A stretch of 64,000 nt of DNA from Ornithinibacillus salinisoli. GTDB taxonomy: Bacteria > Bacillota > Bacilli > Bacillales > Amphibacillaceae. The notes below the pieces were generated by a model. That model worked only from the letters and a program-made list of their open reading frames with translations. It did not search any database and was not told the origin of the DNA. Below are positions 1 through 8,995 of the stretch, one piece after another. Numbering within the stretch: position 1 is the stretch's first letter; every line of letters begins with the position of its first letter. The DNA lies in assembly GCF_042682545.1 (NCBI RefSeq), contig NZ_JBHUHQ010000015.1. One strand, given 5' to 3'. The position numbers were made by a program, and so were the translations under genes.

Positions 1-1700
1 CAGGGGAAATATTACCAACTGCTGATCAAATATACAATGAGGCACAAGAAGAAACAAGAGCGTCCTATGTATTTGACCTATATGTTAAAGGTAATATCCT
101 TTACCGTGACGATGAAAGGTTTATAGTTGGAATTGAAGAGAGCTCTATTTCACTTCTAAACCTAGCTATTCGCTACCATGATAGTGGTCAATATGATAGA
201 GCAAGAGATCGTTATGATACGCTTATATCTACAGCGAGTGTTCCTAGTCGTATTATTTTAGAAGCAGAACTTAGAAAACGTTATGCTGAAAAAAGTAAAT
301 TAGTTCCAGAAGCAAATGATTTGTATAATTTAGCATTAAAAAATACCACAGTTAGTGGAAAATTTGATGCATTTGTTGAAGGATACGTTTTCTATCCATC
401 AGATGAAAGGTTTGTAAGTGGGTTAGAAATTAGCGCATATGATTTATATAAATATACTATTAAAATTCACAAAAATAAAGACTTCAGTGGGGCTATAAGT
501 CGTTATGAAAAGCTAATTAGTTCTCCTGGTATTCCTGATTATATTGTAGATGGAGCGCTAGCAAATCTAGAATATGCTAAGGATCGTATTGTTCCTATTA
601 GCCAAATGATTAACTTTACGGAATATAATATTAGTCTTCAGGATGCCTTGAGTATACAAATGAAGGTTTCACCACAAACAGATAAATACATTGGGGTGCC
701 AGCTTTTGCGCATGGTAACTATATTCGAATTATTCAAGATGCACAAATTTCCGGATCAACGGTTAATGTAAGGACCGCTCCAATTCTTGAGGATAAGTAT
801 ATCGCTAAATCCCTACAAGGTGGAACAAAAGTAGAAATCTTGGACCGAGTTGTGGGAGACAGTTTTAGCGGTAGTAAATTATGGTATAAGATTGAGTATA
901 ACGGAGAAATATTATATGCTCACACATTATTAGTTGATCCAGCTATCGGTGAAACTACAGCAGAAGTAAATATGCGAATGGAACCAAATTCAGATAGCCA
1001 TAGTTTTGGAACAAGAGCTAAAGACAATAGAATTACGATTATAGGTAACACGGGTAATTGGTATAAGGTTATCTATGATAAAGACTGGAAGAACGCAACA
1101 AGCAACGATACGAAGTATTATATAGATCCAACAAATTTTATTAATAATGTAAATCAAAAATATCAATTTTTAGATCTAAGTTATTACACTGGTATTCCTT
1201 CATCTGAATTAAAAGACCTATTAATAGGTAAAGGAAAATTAGATGGAATGGAAGATGTCTTTAAAGAAGCAGCAAAAAGAGCAGGTATTAATGAATTATA
1301 CCTTATCTCACATGCTTTACTAGAAACAGGACATGGAACATCTACACTTGCTAGAGGAGTAGAATATAACGGAAAGATCGTTTATAACTTTTTTGGTATA
1401 GGTGCGGTAGATGGTGATGCAATTAATAAAGGTGCGAAAAGAGCCTATGAGGAAGGCTGGTTCACTGTAGAAGATGCCATCATTGGTGGAGCAGAATTTG
1501 CAAAACAAAAGTACATTTATGCAGGGCAGAACACCTTATACTCTATGCGCTGGAATCCAGCTAAAATGGACCAAAATGGATATGCTACCCATCAGTATGC
1601 AACAGATATAGGCTGGGCTTATAAACAAGTTGCATATTATACTCGTTTTTATTCCAAAGGAGATTACAATCTAATCTTTGATATTCCTGTCTATAAGTAA
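1..1700 (+). CDS. Cell-wall N-acetylglucosaminidase (GH73-type) with TPR-like and SH3-like repeats, 5' end missing
   Basis: The reading frame is open from base 3, so the gene begins upstream of the window. The visible 565 residues start with two copies of a repeat of roughly 85-90 residues (hallmarks EGYxxYPSDERF and SRYEKLI). Two SH3-like stretches follow (about 710-950 and 960-1150). The C-terminus is a glucosaminidase domain with the motif SHALLETGHG; its likely catalytic Glu codon is at 1323-1325. Family members cut the glycan backbone of peptidoglycan during growth and separation, outside the cell. The same TPR-like repeat occurs nine times in the M14 peptidase protein at 34004-37675, which is an unusual link. 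The signal peptide is not visible because the start is missing. Confidence 0.88.
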   Translation, partial: GEILPTADQIYNEAQEETRASYVFDLYVKGNILYRDDERFIVGIEESSISLLNLAIRYHDSGQYDRARDRYDTLISTASVPSRIILEAELRKRYAEKSKLVPEANDLYNLALKNTTVSGKFDAFVEGYVFYPSDERFVSGLEISAYDLYKYTIKIHKNKDFSGAISRYEKLISSPGIPDYIVDGALANLEYAKDRIVPISQMINFTEYNISLQDALSIQMKVSPQTDKYIGVPAFAHGNYIRIIQDAQISGSTVNVRTAPILEDKYIAKSLQGGTKVEILDRVVGDSFSGSKLWYKIEYNGEILYAHTLLVDPAIGETTAEVNMRMEPNSDSHSFGTRAKDNRITIIGNTGNWYKVIYDKDWKNATSNDTKYYIDPTNFINNVNQKYQFLDLSYYTGIPSSELKDLLIGKGKLDGMEDVFKEAAKRAGINELYLISHALLETGHGTSTLARGVEYNGKIVYNFFGIGAVDGDAINKGAKRAYEEGWFTVEDAIIGGAEFAKQKYIYAGQNTLYSMRWNPAKMDQNGYATHQYATDIGWAYKQVAYYTRFYSKGDYNLIFDIPVYK

Positions 1701-1717
1701 TAAGAAAACTAATCTAG

Positions 1718-1746
1718 ACTACCTATTGATTAATACAATGGGTAGT
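1718..1746 (+). terminator. Rho-independent terminator after glucosaminidase gene
   Basis: An 11-bp stem (1718-1728 with 1736-1746, one G-U pair) is followed by a T-rich run, 18 bases after the stop codon. Confidence 0.75.
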
Positions 1747-1774
1747 TTTTCTGTTTTTTTAGGCTTATGGTTCA

Positions 1775-1803
1775 TTGACATGATATACTCTATTAAGTAT
1801 TAT
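1775..1803 (+). promoter_or_regulatory. Sigma-A promoter for the asparagine-synthase-like gene
   Basis: A perfect -35 TTGACA (1775-1780), a 17-bp spacer and -10 TATTAT (1798-1803) lie about 60 bases upstream of the ATG at 1865. Confidence 0.7.
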
Positions 1804-1864
1804 GTTACTATTCAAGTTACATAAATATATAGTGAAGTTGGTGCTATAATTAAGGAGGAACGAT

Positions 1865-3277
1865 ATGAATTCTAGTTTAATGAGATATCGTTTTGGATTT
1901 GCAATATATAAGAACACTTCTCGTCCTAATTTGGAGGAAATTAAAGATTGGGACAAGTTTGAAGCAAATGGATATCATATCCATACTCATCCAGAAGTGA
2001 ATGTTCAAACAGTCGAAACAAGTCATGGAACTGCAATATTAATCGGTGAAGCGTTTGTATGTAAGGGAAGAAAAAAACTAACTGACATCATGAAAGTCCT
2101 ACTGAGGAAAGATGATTGGGAAGTGTTTGATTGTATTTCTGGAAGATTTGCATTATTTCTTATTAACGCATCACAAGTTAAAATACTCCATGATCCTTTT
2201 GGTTCAAGAACTATTTATTATTTGCAAAATAAAGATGTATGTGTAGCTTCACATTCAGCTTTAGTAGCTTCCTTATTTAAGGAGAAATTCAGTGAGGAAG
2301 CAAAACGTTTTATAAAATTACCTGAATATAAAATGAGGGGTACAGGCTATCTTCCTGGCGATGTGACCATGTATGATAATATTAAAGCATTAGTACCTAA
2401 TAATTATTATGATATGAATGAAAAGAGGACAGTTCGGTATTGGCCAAGAAACCCAATAAAATCGGTTTCTACACGCTTCTTTTTAAAACAATGTGATCGG
2501 TATCTTTCTAACTTCACGAAATATTATTCCCCAAAATATAATTTATTACTTGGACTAACAGGGGGGGTAGACACTAGAGCATTGGTTGCTGGAATAATGG
2601 GACAAGGTGTAAAGCTTAGGTTAATAACTTGGACAGGTAATCGCCTTCCAGAAAAAGAGGTGCCAATCGTAGCTAAAATGAAGGAACATCTTGGGTGTCC
2701 TCATGTTTACCTAGATCCTTCGAATAAAGTTGATAGCGAGAGATTTACAGAGCTTAGAAAAGAAGCGAGTACTTCAACTGGTTATTCAAGGGGCTTTTCA
2801 GGATTAACAGCACATATGGGGGAAGTTGTTCAACCTAATGAGATTTTCGTTCGTGGATTTGGTGGTGAAATTATTAGAGGTTTTTATAGCAGACATAAGG
2901 CCTCTATGTCAGGAGACCTGATAAAGGACTTTATGAATTTATATAAAACAAAAAGAATAAAAGAACCTGGTGAAGAATTTACAAATTTTGTAGCAGAATC
3001 GACTAAAGGGTTTATAGAGAGAGCAAATTATAGTAATGAAATGTTTAATATAGATGTGAGTGATTTATTTTACTGGGAGCAACGAATGGGGATGTGGGGA
3101 TCCAATATGCTAAATGAGATGGATCCTGCAATATATTCAGTAGTAGGATTTAACAGCCGCCCCTTATATGAAACTGCTTTCGGTCTAGATGAAAAAGAAA
3201 GGCTTGGAGCAGAGATTATGTTGAAAATTACTGCTCGTTATGACAAGAAATTCTCTGAGATTGGAGTATTATCCTAA
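1865..3277 (+). CDS. Asparagine-synthase-like amidotransferase or ligase
   Basis: The start is set by AAGGAGG at 1853, a good distance before ATG 1865. The 470-residue protein has an N-terminal part resembling the Ntn glutaminase fold of asparagine synthetases (SGRFALFL, DPFGSRTIYY). From about residue 227 there is an ATP-pyrophosphatase domain with the P-loop variant LTGGVDTR in place of SGGxDS. The usual nucleophilic Cys directly after the initiator Met is absent (MNSSLM), so glutamine hydrolysis is unlikely as in true AsnB. Similar proteins occur in capsule and surface-glycan loci. An ATP-dependent ligation on a glycan or peptide precursor is an inference. It has its own promoter and terminator, so it is probably monocistronic. 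Confidence 0.75.
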   Translation: MNSSLMRYRFGFAIYKNTSRPNLEEIKDWDKFEANGYHIHTHPEVNVQTVETSHGTAILIGEAFVCKGRKKLTDIMKVLLRKDDWEVFDCISGRFALFLINASQVKILHDPFGSRTIYYLQNKDVCVASHSALVASLFKEKFSEEAKRFIKLPEYKMRGTGYLPGDVTMYDNIKALVPNNYYDMNEKRTVRYWPRNPIKSVSTRFFLKQCDRYLSNFTKYYSPKYNLLLGLTGGVDTRALVAGIMGQGVKLRLITWTGNRLPEKEVPIVAKMKEHLGCPHVYLDPSNKVDSERFTELRKEASTSTGYSRGFSGLTAHMGEVVQPNEIFVRGFGGEIIRGFYSRHKASMSGDLIKDFMNLYKTKRIKEPGEEFTNFVAESTKGFIERANYSNEMFNIDVSDLFYWEQRMGMWGSNMLNEMDPAIYSVVGFNSRPLYETAFGLDEKERLGAEIMLKITARYDKKFSEIGVLS

Positions 3278-3328
3278 TTATTTTTACACGTTTAGGTTCT
3301 ATTCTAATACTTAGACTAGCTAACCTTT

Positions 3329-3359
3329 GCCTCCCTTTAAATAATGTTTAAAGAGAGGC
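3329..3359 (+). terminator. Terminator after asparagine-synthase-like gene
   Basis: A 13-bp stem with one mismatch (3329-3341 with 3347-3359) is followed by TTTTAAT. Confidence 0.65.
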
Positions 3360-3465
3360 TTTTAATGTGTTATTATTTTAAAAGTAGGATAATGGGTTAT
3401 TTGTGAAAAATAAGTAGATTTTCTAGTTTCAAATTAAAAATAAAGCAAATAATATATATGAATAA

Positions 3466-3840
3466 ATGATAGAGGATGTGAATGGTTTGGAATCTGCATC
3501 GAAAGATAGGGAACAAATTACTAAAAATGATCTCGATAAGATTTTTTCTGAACAAAAAAGGTATTATAATTTGATAAAATTAGAGTTGGAAATTTTTAAC
3601 TTAGAGAATCAATATAATAAAAAATCTTCTGAGAACAGAGAAATGTTAGATAAAATTGAGAGATATGAAAAAGAGATTAACCTTTATAAATCTAGTTTAC
3701 ATAGTGTGTCAGAGGAACAACAGTATTATTTAAAAGAATATAATAAAATCCTAAACAGCACCTCATGGAAGGTAATGGCTCCTATGAGAATGGTTGGATC
3801 CGTATTTAAAGGAATTACAGGAAGAAGAAACAAACGATAA
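3466..3840 (+). CDS. Small coiled-coil protein with SWK-type tail
   Basis: This protein of 124 residues or less is highly charged and has heptad-like spacing (about residues 35-95), so a coiled coil is likely. It ends in STSWKVMAPMR followed by a basic tail. The same SxSWKxxxPxR signature follows the N-terminal coiled coil of the next gene's glycosyltransferase. There is no signal peptide. The start is uncertain: ATG 3466 has no ribosome site, whereas TTG 3487 has AGAGG 11 bases upstream. It is 24 bases upstream of the glycosyltransferase start and probably co-transcribed. No function is known; a scaffold or chain-length role for the glycan machinery is an inference. Confidence 0.65.
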   Translation: MIEDVNGLESASKDREQITKNDLDKIFSEQKRYYNLIKLELEIFNLENQYNKKSSENREMLDKIERYEKEINLYKSSLHSVSEEQQYYLKEYNKILNSTSWKVMAPMRMVGSVFKGITGRRNKR

Positions 3841-3864
3841 TTTATCGAATTGGAGGTGAAAAAA

Positions 3865-5934
3865 ATGACAGAAAGAACAGAGAAGCAATTATTAGATGTT
3901 AGTGATTTACAGGAACTTTTTCAAAAAAGAAATAAACTAGATGAATTATTAGCCCAAGAAGAAGAGCAAAGCATCTTTTTAGCTGAAGAATTAAAGAAGG
4001 TAGAACACCAATTACATAGTGTAAAGAACAGGTATAAACGTGAAGCAGCTTTAAGAAGTAAAAATAAAAAAGAACTTGATAAAATTAATAAAAGTCGCTC
4101 TTGGAAGTTAAGTTTACCAGTACGGAAACTTGGTGAGGTAGTTAAAAATTCTAAGGAAAATGGCTCGGAAGAACAATTTAATACAGCTGTTAAAGATATT
4201 GTGGTTCAGTCAAAAAATGAAAAATATAATGCTAGAGCTTTAGATAGAAAGTTATGGGCTGGATACTCTACTTATGCTTTGAAGGAACTTCTTGATTTAA
4301 AAAATTCAGAAAACGCCCCAATGAATGAACGTATGAGAGCAACAAGAAGTCTATCTCGTTGGTATTATGATCATCAAGATTACGAAAAAGCGTATGAAGA
4401 ACTTGAATATATTAATGAAGTAAAACCAATAAATAACCCTAATCCTGATCGTGTTATAACCGAGATTAAAGTGATGAAGAAGTTAGGAGAAATAAAGGCA
4501 GCTAGAAGAAAAGTGTGGGAAGTAATTAATTATAGAGGTCTTCAAACGAATTTATGCTTAAGTATGGCACATCTTGCTGAGGAAGAGCTAGAAAGACTAA
4601 ACTGGTATAATTTAATTTATGATAAAAATGGCTATAATCAAATTAGGAAAATTGATAAACAAAAACCATTAGATCTAGAAAATATTTACACACCGACAAC
4701 TAAAATAGATAAAGGGTTAGAAAAATATAAAGTATCGGTGATTATCCCTGCCTATAATGCGGCAGACTTAATTCATATCGCATTGGATAGTTTATTGAAA
4801 CAGACTATACAAAATATTGAAATAATAGTAGTAGATGATTGTAGTCCGGATAATACTGCGGAGGTAATTGCTAAGTACGCTGAGCAAGATGAGAGAGTTA
4901 AACTTATTAAAAAAGAAAATAATGAAGGTGCTTACGCTGCAAGAAATACGGGTCTACAGTATGCAACTGGTGATTTTATAACCATCCATGATAGTGACGA
5001 TTGGTCTCATTCGCAAAAAATTGAGATCCAGCTAAAAGCATTGATAAAAAACCCTTCGGCAGTTGGAACGATTTCTTATTTAGTACGGGCATCAAAGGAT
5101 ATTTGTCCACTTAATGCAGGTTCATTATTAAGTGTGAAATTTTTAATGATGAATTCCTCTTCGTTATTAGTTCGACGAAGTGTCATAGACAACCTTGGTG
5201 GTTGGGACAGCGTTAGAGTTGCAGGAGATACCGAGTTTTTATGGAGAATCGAGAAGATTTATGGTGATGAAAGTGTTATTCGAGTCGAACCAACTATTCC
5301 GCTATCCATTGCTCTATCAAATGAAAACTCATTGACAGGTACAAGTACAACACATGTAAAAACGATTCATTTTGGTTTGAGAAGAACGTATCGAGAATCT
5401 TTCCAATGGTGGCATGAACAGGCAGATTCTGCTGAAGATTTATATATGGATCCTACGCAGGTTAATAGACATTTTCCATGTCCAGTTCCAAATATGCTCA
5501 AAAGACCTAAAGTAAGAGAATATGACATAGTTGTTATTGCAGACTTTTCGAGTGATTCTGATCAAGAATTGTTAGATGAAATGCTTAAGAAGTTTACTAA
5601 TAACTATGAAAAAGTAGCTTTGTTCCACTGGCCAGATTATAATGGAAATCCTTCAAGGATAATAGCAAATAACATATATTACTTAGCCAGTAAACATCAG
5701 ATTGATTTATTAGTTCCGAATGAAGAGGTAAGCACGGAAGATATGATATTCCTAACTCCAAGAATTTTGGATTATAAGTTAGATAGTGCTCCGAATATCA
5801 ATTATGGAAAAGCATATGTAGTTGATGAGAATACATCAAGTGAAACGAGAATGAACAGAGAGAAAAACCTAATTAGAACAATGAATGAAAATGATATAAA
5901 ATGGTGTACAATAGAAGAACTTAAAAATATGTAA
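3865..5934 (+). CDS. GT2-family glycosyltransferase with N-terminal coiled coil
   Basis: GGAGGTG seven bases upstream supports ATG 3865 (689 residues) over the more distal TTG 3850. Residues 1-70 are a coiled coil ending in the SRSWKLSLPVR signature. Residues about 80-260 are helical and TPR-like. The GT-A catalytic domain starts at about 287 (VSVIIPAYNA) with nucleotide-sugar and metal motifs VDDCSPDN and HDSDDW. The remaining ~170 residues have no recognised domain. It probably transfers sugars from a nucleotide donor during assembly of a surface polysaccharide at the inner membrane face, together with the exporter at 6128-8398. The acceptor cannot be told. Confidence 0.85.
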   Translation: MTERTEKQLLDVSDLQELFQKRNKLDELLAQEEEQSIFLAEELKKVEHQLHSVKNRYKREAALRSKNKKELDKINKSRSWKLSLPVRKLGEVVKNSKENGSEEQFNTAVKDIVVQSKNEKYNARALDRKLWAGYSTYALKELLDLKNSENAPMNERMRATRSLSRWYYDHQDYEKAYEELEYINEVKPINNPNPDRVITEIKVMKKLGEIKAARRKVWEVINYRGLQTNLCLSMAHLAEEELERLNWYNLIYDKNGYNQIRKIDKQKPLDLENIYTPTTKIDKGLEKYKVSVIIPAYNAADLIHIALDSLLKQTIQNIEIIVVDDCSPDNTAEVIAKYAEQDERVKLIKKENNEGAYAARNTGLQYATGDFITIHDSDDWSHSQKIEIQLKALIKNPSAVGTISYLVRASKDICPLNAGSLLSVKFLMMNSSSLLVRRSVIDNLGGWDSVRVAGDTEFLWRIEKIYGDESVIRVEPTIPLSIALSNENSLTGTSTTHVKTIHFGLRRTYRESFQWWHEQADSAEDLYMDPTQVNRHFPCPVPNMLKRPKVREYDIVVIADFSSDSDQELLDEMLKKFTNNYEKVALFHWPDYNGNPSRIIANNIYYLASKHQIDLLVPNEEVSTEDMIFLTPRILDYKLDSAPNINYGKAYVVDENTSSETRMNREKNLIRTMNENDIKWCTIEELKNM

Positions 5935-5944
5935 TCAAATTAAA

Positions 5945-5980
5945 AAATCCGCCATAATAATCGGTTTATATGGCGGATTT
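5945..5980 (+). terminator. Strong terminator after GT2 gene
   Basis: A perfect 12-bp stem (5945-5956 with 5969-5980, core ATCCGCCAT) is followed by a T-rich tract. Confidence 0.85.
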
Positions 5981-6037
5981 TCCTCTCTTTTTATAAAATA
6001 GAGTAGTCTTATATTTATTTATTAATCACCCTTACTG

Positions 6038-6046
6038 TGATATAAT
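6038..6046 (+). promoter_or_regulatory. Extended -10 promoter for the polysaccharide exporter genes
   Basis: TGATATAAT is an extended -10 element about 80 bases before the permease start. No good -35 box is visible, as is common for extended -10 promoters. Confidence 0.45.
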
Positions 6047-6127
6047 GCTTTGAGTATTAGTATTATACGTAAATTAATTGATCAACTTATATGATAATGA
6101 CAGAAATAGGCGGTGTGAGTTTCACTT

Positions 6128-6898
6128 ATGAAAAGTTATATACAAGAAATACTAATGAGAAAAGACTTATTAATATATTTAGTTAAATCAGGACTAAAAG
6201 CTGAGCATCGCAATAGTTACCTAGGTTATTTTTGGTGGCTCTTAGATCCGCTGCTTAATGTTTTAGTTTACTACTTTCTAGTAGTAATTGTGTTAGAAAG
6301 AGGCGATGAAAATTATCCATTATTCTTAGTTATTGGATTAGTAGTATGGCGTTGGATCAGTTCTAGTATTAATACCTCTGCAAGGTCGATCCTACGGTAT
6401 AGTTCTATAATAAATCAGGTTTACTTACCAAAAGCAATTTTTCCAATGTCATTTGTTTTATCTCAATTGTTCAATTTTCTATTTGGACTAATAGTAGTTG
6501 GAGGATTTCTTTTGATGTTTGGTGTTATGCCAGGATGGGAACTAATATTTTTACCTCTATTAATATTGGTAACTATAATTTTCCTATTTGCGGTGGGCTT
6601 ACTGTTAGGCTATATCAATATATTTGTACGTGATATCGATAATTTACTAACATATGTCATTCGTATACTTTTCTATGCATCTCCAATTATTTGGGAAGGT
6701 GGAAGGCTTGAATATAGTTGGGCAGTTGATTATAATCCGATAGCAGTAATTGTAGAGTCCTATCGTGCTATTTTGATGTACAATACTACTCCAAACTTTG
6801 TTGGGTTAGGAGTTATTCTATTAATATCTATTGTCATAAGTGTGATTATGATTAACCATTACAGTAAAAATGAGCACAAGATAATTAAAGCTCTTTAA
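6128..6898 (+). CDS. ABC-2 type polysaccharide export permease (Wzm/TagG-like)
   Basis: The 256-residue integral membrane protein has about six hydrophobic segments and family features such as RNSYLGYFWWLLDPLL near residues 28-43 and YNPIAVIVESYRAIL near residue 200. ABC-2 permeases of this type move lipid-linked polysaccharides across the cytoplasmic membrane. The partner is the fused ATPase that starts six bases after the stop. It is clearly distinct from the second permease at 23021, so the locus encodes two separate export systems. AGGCGGTG lies about 13 bases before the ATG. Confidence 0.85.
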   Translation: MKSYIQEILMRKDLLIYLVKSGLKAEHRNSYLGYFWWLLDPLLNVLVYYFLVVIVLERGDENYPLFLVIGLVVWRWISSSINTSARSILRYSSIINQVYLPKAIFPMSFVLSQLFNFLFGLIVVGGFLLMFGVMPGWELIFLPLLILVTIIFLFAVGLLLGYINIFVRDIDNLLTYVIRILFYASPIIWEGGRLEYSWAVDYNPIAVIVESYRAILMYNTTPNFVGLGVILLISIVISVIMINHYSKNEHKIIKAL

Positions 6899-6904
6899 TA
6901 GAAA

Positions 6905-8398
6905 GTGGATGATCTAATAATGAATAATAAAAGGCAAATAATCCGTTCTAATAAAGTGGGAGTAGCCTTCTATTCAGGTGATAAAGATGATATCAAATCA
7001 AAGGCTTTACGTTTATTCACAAATAAAGAAAAAAATAAAAAGCCAAAAAAAGTATGGGCTTTAGAGAATATAAATTTTGCAGGATATGAAGGTGAAATTT
7101 TAGGTATCATTGGTTCTAATGGAGCTGGTAAAACTACTTTGAGTAAAGTCATCTCACGAATTCTTCAAGAAGATCGAGGAGAAATGAAAGTAGATGGAAA
7201 AGTAACCGCGCTATTTTCATTTGGAATGGGATTTAAACAAGAACTTACAGGTCGAGAAAATGTATATCTTAACGGGATGATGCTTGGAATCGATAAAGAA
7301 AAAATTACCGAGTACATTGATGAAATTCATGAGTTCTCTGATTTAGGACATTTTATGGATCAGCCAATGAAGTACTATTCTAGTGGAATGAAAGCAAGAC
7401 TAGGCTTTAGTGTTGCTTCCCATCTACAGCCTGAAATTTTAATTTTGGATGAAGCGTTAAACACAGGTGATGCTAAATTTAGTAAAAAAGCTGCCGAAAA
7501 AATGAAAGAACTAGTCAAACAGGCAAAGATGGTAGTTATTGTTACGCATAGTTTAGGGTATGCTAAGCGGCACTGTACGAGATTAATTTGGTTAGATAGA
7601 GGTGCAGTAATAGAAGATGGAAATCCTGAAGAAGTAGTTAATCACTATCAGGCTACTCTACCTGCAGCAAAGCCTAAAAAACGCCGAATTCTTGAGTTAG
7701 AAAAAACAGAAAGCCAGATTCGTGGTAATGCGATAATAAAAGCGAATAATGTTGGTGTTTCTTTCAATTTAAAAGGTGGAGAATTTTGGGCACTTCGAAA
7801 TCTAAATTTTGAAGTGAATGAAGGAGAAGTTCTTGGGATTATCGGACATAATGGAGCTGGAAAGAGTACATTATGTAAGTTACTAACTAGGATTTTTAAA
7901 CCTGATGAAGGAGACATTGAAGTATTAGGTCAAACCTCTGCGTTGTTAGGTTATGGAACAGGCTTTAACCAGCAGTTAACTGGTGGAGATAATATTTATT
8001 TAAATGCCATGTTACTTGGTATTCCTAAGGAACGTGTCGATGAGAAGTATGAAGAAATAATCGACTTTTCAGGTATAAGAAATGCAATTGACAAACCAGT
8101 TAAGCAGTATTCTAGTGGTATGAAGTCAAGATTAGGCTTTAGTATTGCTGCAATTCTGAAACCAGATATTTTTATTATAGATGAAGCATTGTCAACTGGT
8201 GATATAAGCTTTCAACAAAAGGCGAGTGAAAGAATTCAAGAAATTATTGAAAGTGCTAAGGCAGTGATTATTGTTTCACATAATATGAGTTTTGTTGAAA
8301 AAGTATGTACAAGAGCAATTTGGATGAGTAAAGGTGAAATCATCTATGATGGTGATCCAGAAATAGCTGTAGCGAAGTATAAAGAATCAAATAATTAA
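6905..8398 (+). CDS. Tandem-fused ABC ATPase for polysaccharide export (two Wzt/TagH-like domains)
   Basis: The 497-residue protein carries two complete ATP-binding domains in one chain. Half 1 has Walker A GSNGAGKT (70-77), signature SSGMK (159-163), Walker B ending LDE (183) and switch His215. Half 2 has Walker A GHNGAGKS (314-321), signature SSGMK, Walker B FIIDE and switch His459. All catalytic residues appear intact in both. Wzt and TagH proteins normally have one such domain and act as homodimers, so a built-in pair is unusual. No C-terminal carbohydrate-binding domain is present. GTG 6905 or ATG 6920 could be the start; ribosome sites are weak for both. It pairs with the single permease upstream. 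Confidence 0.88.
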   Translation: MDDLIMNNKRQIIRSNKVGVAFYSGDKDDIKSKALRLFTNKEKNKKPKKVWALENINFAGYEGEILGIIGSNGAGKTTLSKVISRILQEDRGEMKVDGKVTALFSFGMGFKQELTGRENVYLNGMMLGIDKEKITEYIDEIHEFSDLGHFMDQPMKYYSSGMKARLGFSVASHLQPEILILDEALNTGDAKFSKKAAEKMKELVKQAKMVVIVTHSLGYAKRHCTRLIWLDRGAVIEDGNPEEVVNHYQATLPAAKPKKRRILELEKTESQIRGNAIIKANNVGVSFNLKGGEFWALRNLNFEVNEGEVLGIIGHNGAGKSTLCKLLTRIFKPDEGDIEVLGQTSALLGYGTGFNQQLTGGDNIYLNAMLLGIPKERVDEKYEEIIDFSGIRNAIDKPVKQYSSGMKSRLGFSIAAILKPDIFIIDEALSTGDISFQQKASERIQEIIESAKAVIIVSHNMSFVEKVCTRAIWMSKGEIIYDGDPEIAVAKYKESNN

Positions 8399-8578
8399 AT
8401 AATTGGGCAGGGTATGTAATCTTATATAGGTTTCGTACTCTCCCTATAATCAACTTCATTTAACTCTCAACAACATGACAGTCCCCCAGAAACTATATAC
8501 CAATATCCAAAAGTAATTAAGTTAGAGAAAGCCAATCTTACGATAATCCTAATTATATAGGAGGTTTAAAAACTCATT

Positions 8579-8995
8579 ATGAAGGAGAAGTGTAGCTACG
8601 GAGACAGTACTTTGGTGGAGACCCCAAGTCAAAAAGCGTTACTATCTCAAAGAAGTTCAACAGAGAATGAACAAAATGAGTTATTGGCAGATTACCATAC
8701 TGAAAATATTGTTTTAAAAGATGCTATTTTTCAAATGCGGTGTGAATTAAAACAGAGTATAACGAGTAATCTTCAATCAATAGAAGAAGAAGAAAAATTC
8801 ATTCACACGGTAGAAAAAAAGATCCAAGAATTAAGACAAGTGAATGCAAATCAAGCAATTAAACTGGAAAAATTGCAGAGTAAATATGATCGGTTGTTAA
8901 AAAGGTATGATGCTCTGCGAAATTCTAAATTAGGGCGTTTAATTTTTATGTATTGGAAATTTAGAAGGAGACTAAAAAAAAGAGTGGGAAGATAA
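8579..8995 (+). CDS. Small coiled-coil protein with basic tail
   Basis: The 138-residue protein is rich in Glu, Lys and Gln. A long predicted coiled coil (about 35-115) is followed by a basic, aromatic tail (MYWKFRRRLKKRVGR). Its layout matches the 124-residue protein at 3466, although the SWK signature has degenerated to LRNSKLGRLIF. AGGAGG is present but unusually far (14 bases) from the ATG. The stop codon directly abuts the ATG of the next gene, so the two are translationally coupled. Function is unknown; a peripheral membrane scaffold for glycosyltransferases is a reasonable inference. Confidence 0.65.
   Translation: MKEKCSYGDSTLVETPSQKALLSQRSSTENEQNELLADYHTENIVLKDAIFQMRCELKQSITSNLQSIEEEEKFIHTVEKKIQELRQVNANQAIKLEKLQSKYDRLLKRYDALRNSKLGRLIFMYWKFRRRLKKRVGR

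Noticed and set aside
7648..7917. Minus-strand open frame inside the tandem ATPase gene
   Set aside because: It is a shadow of conserved ATPase sequence and has no ribosome site.
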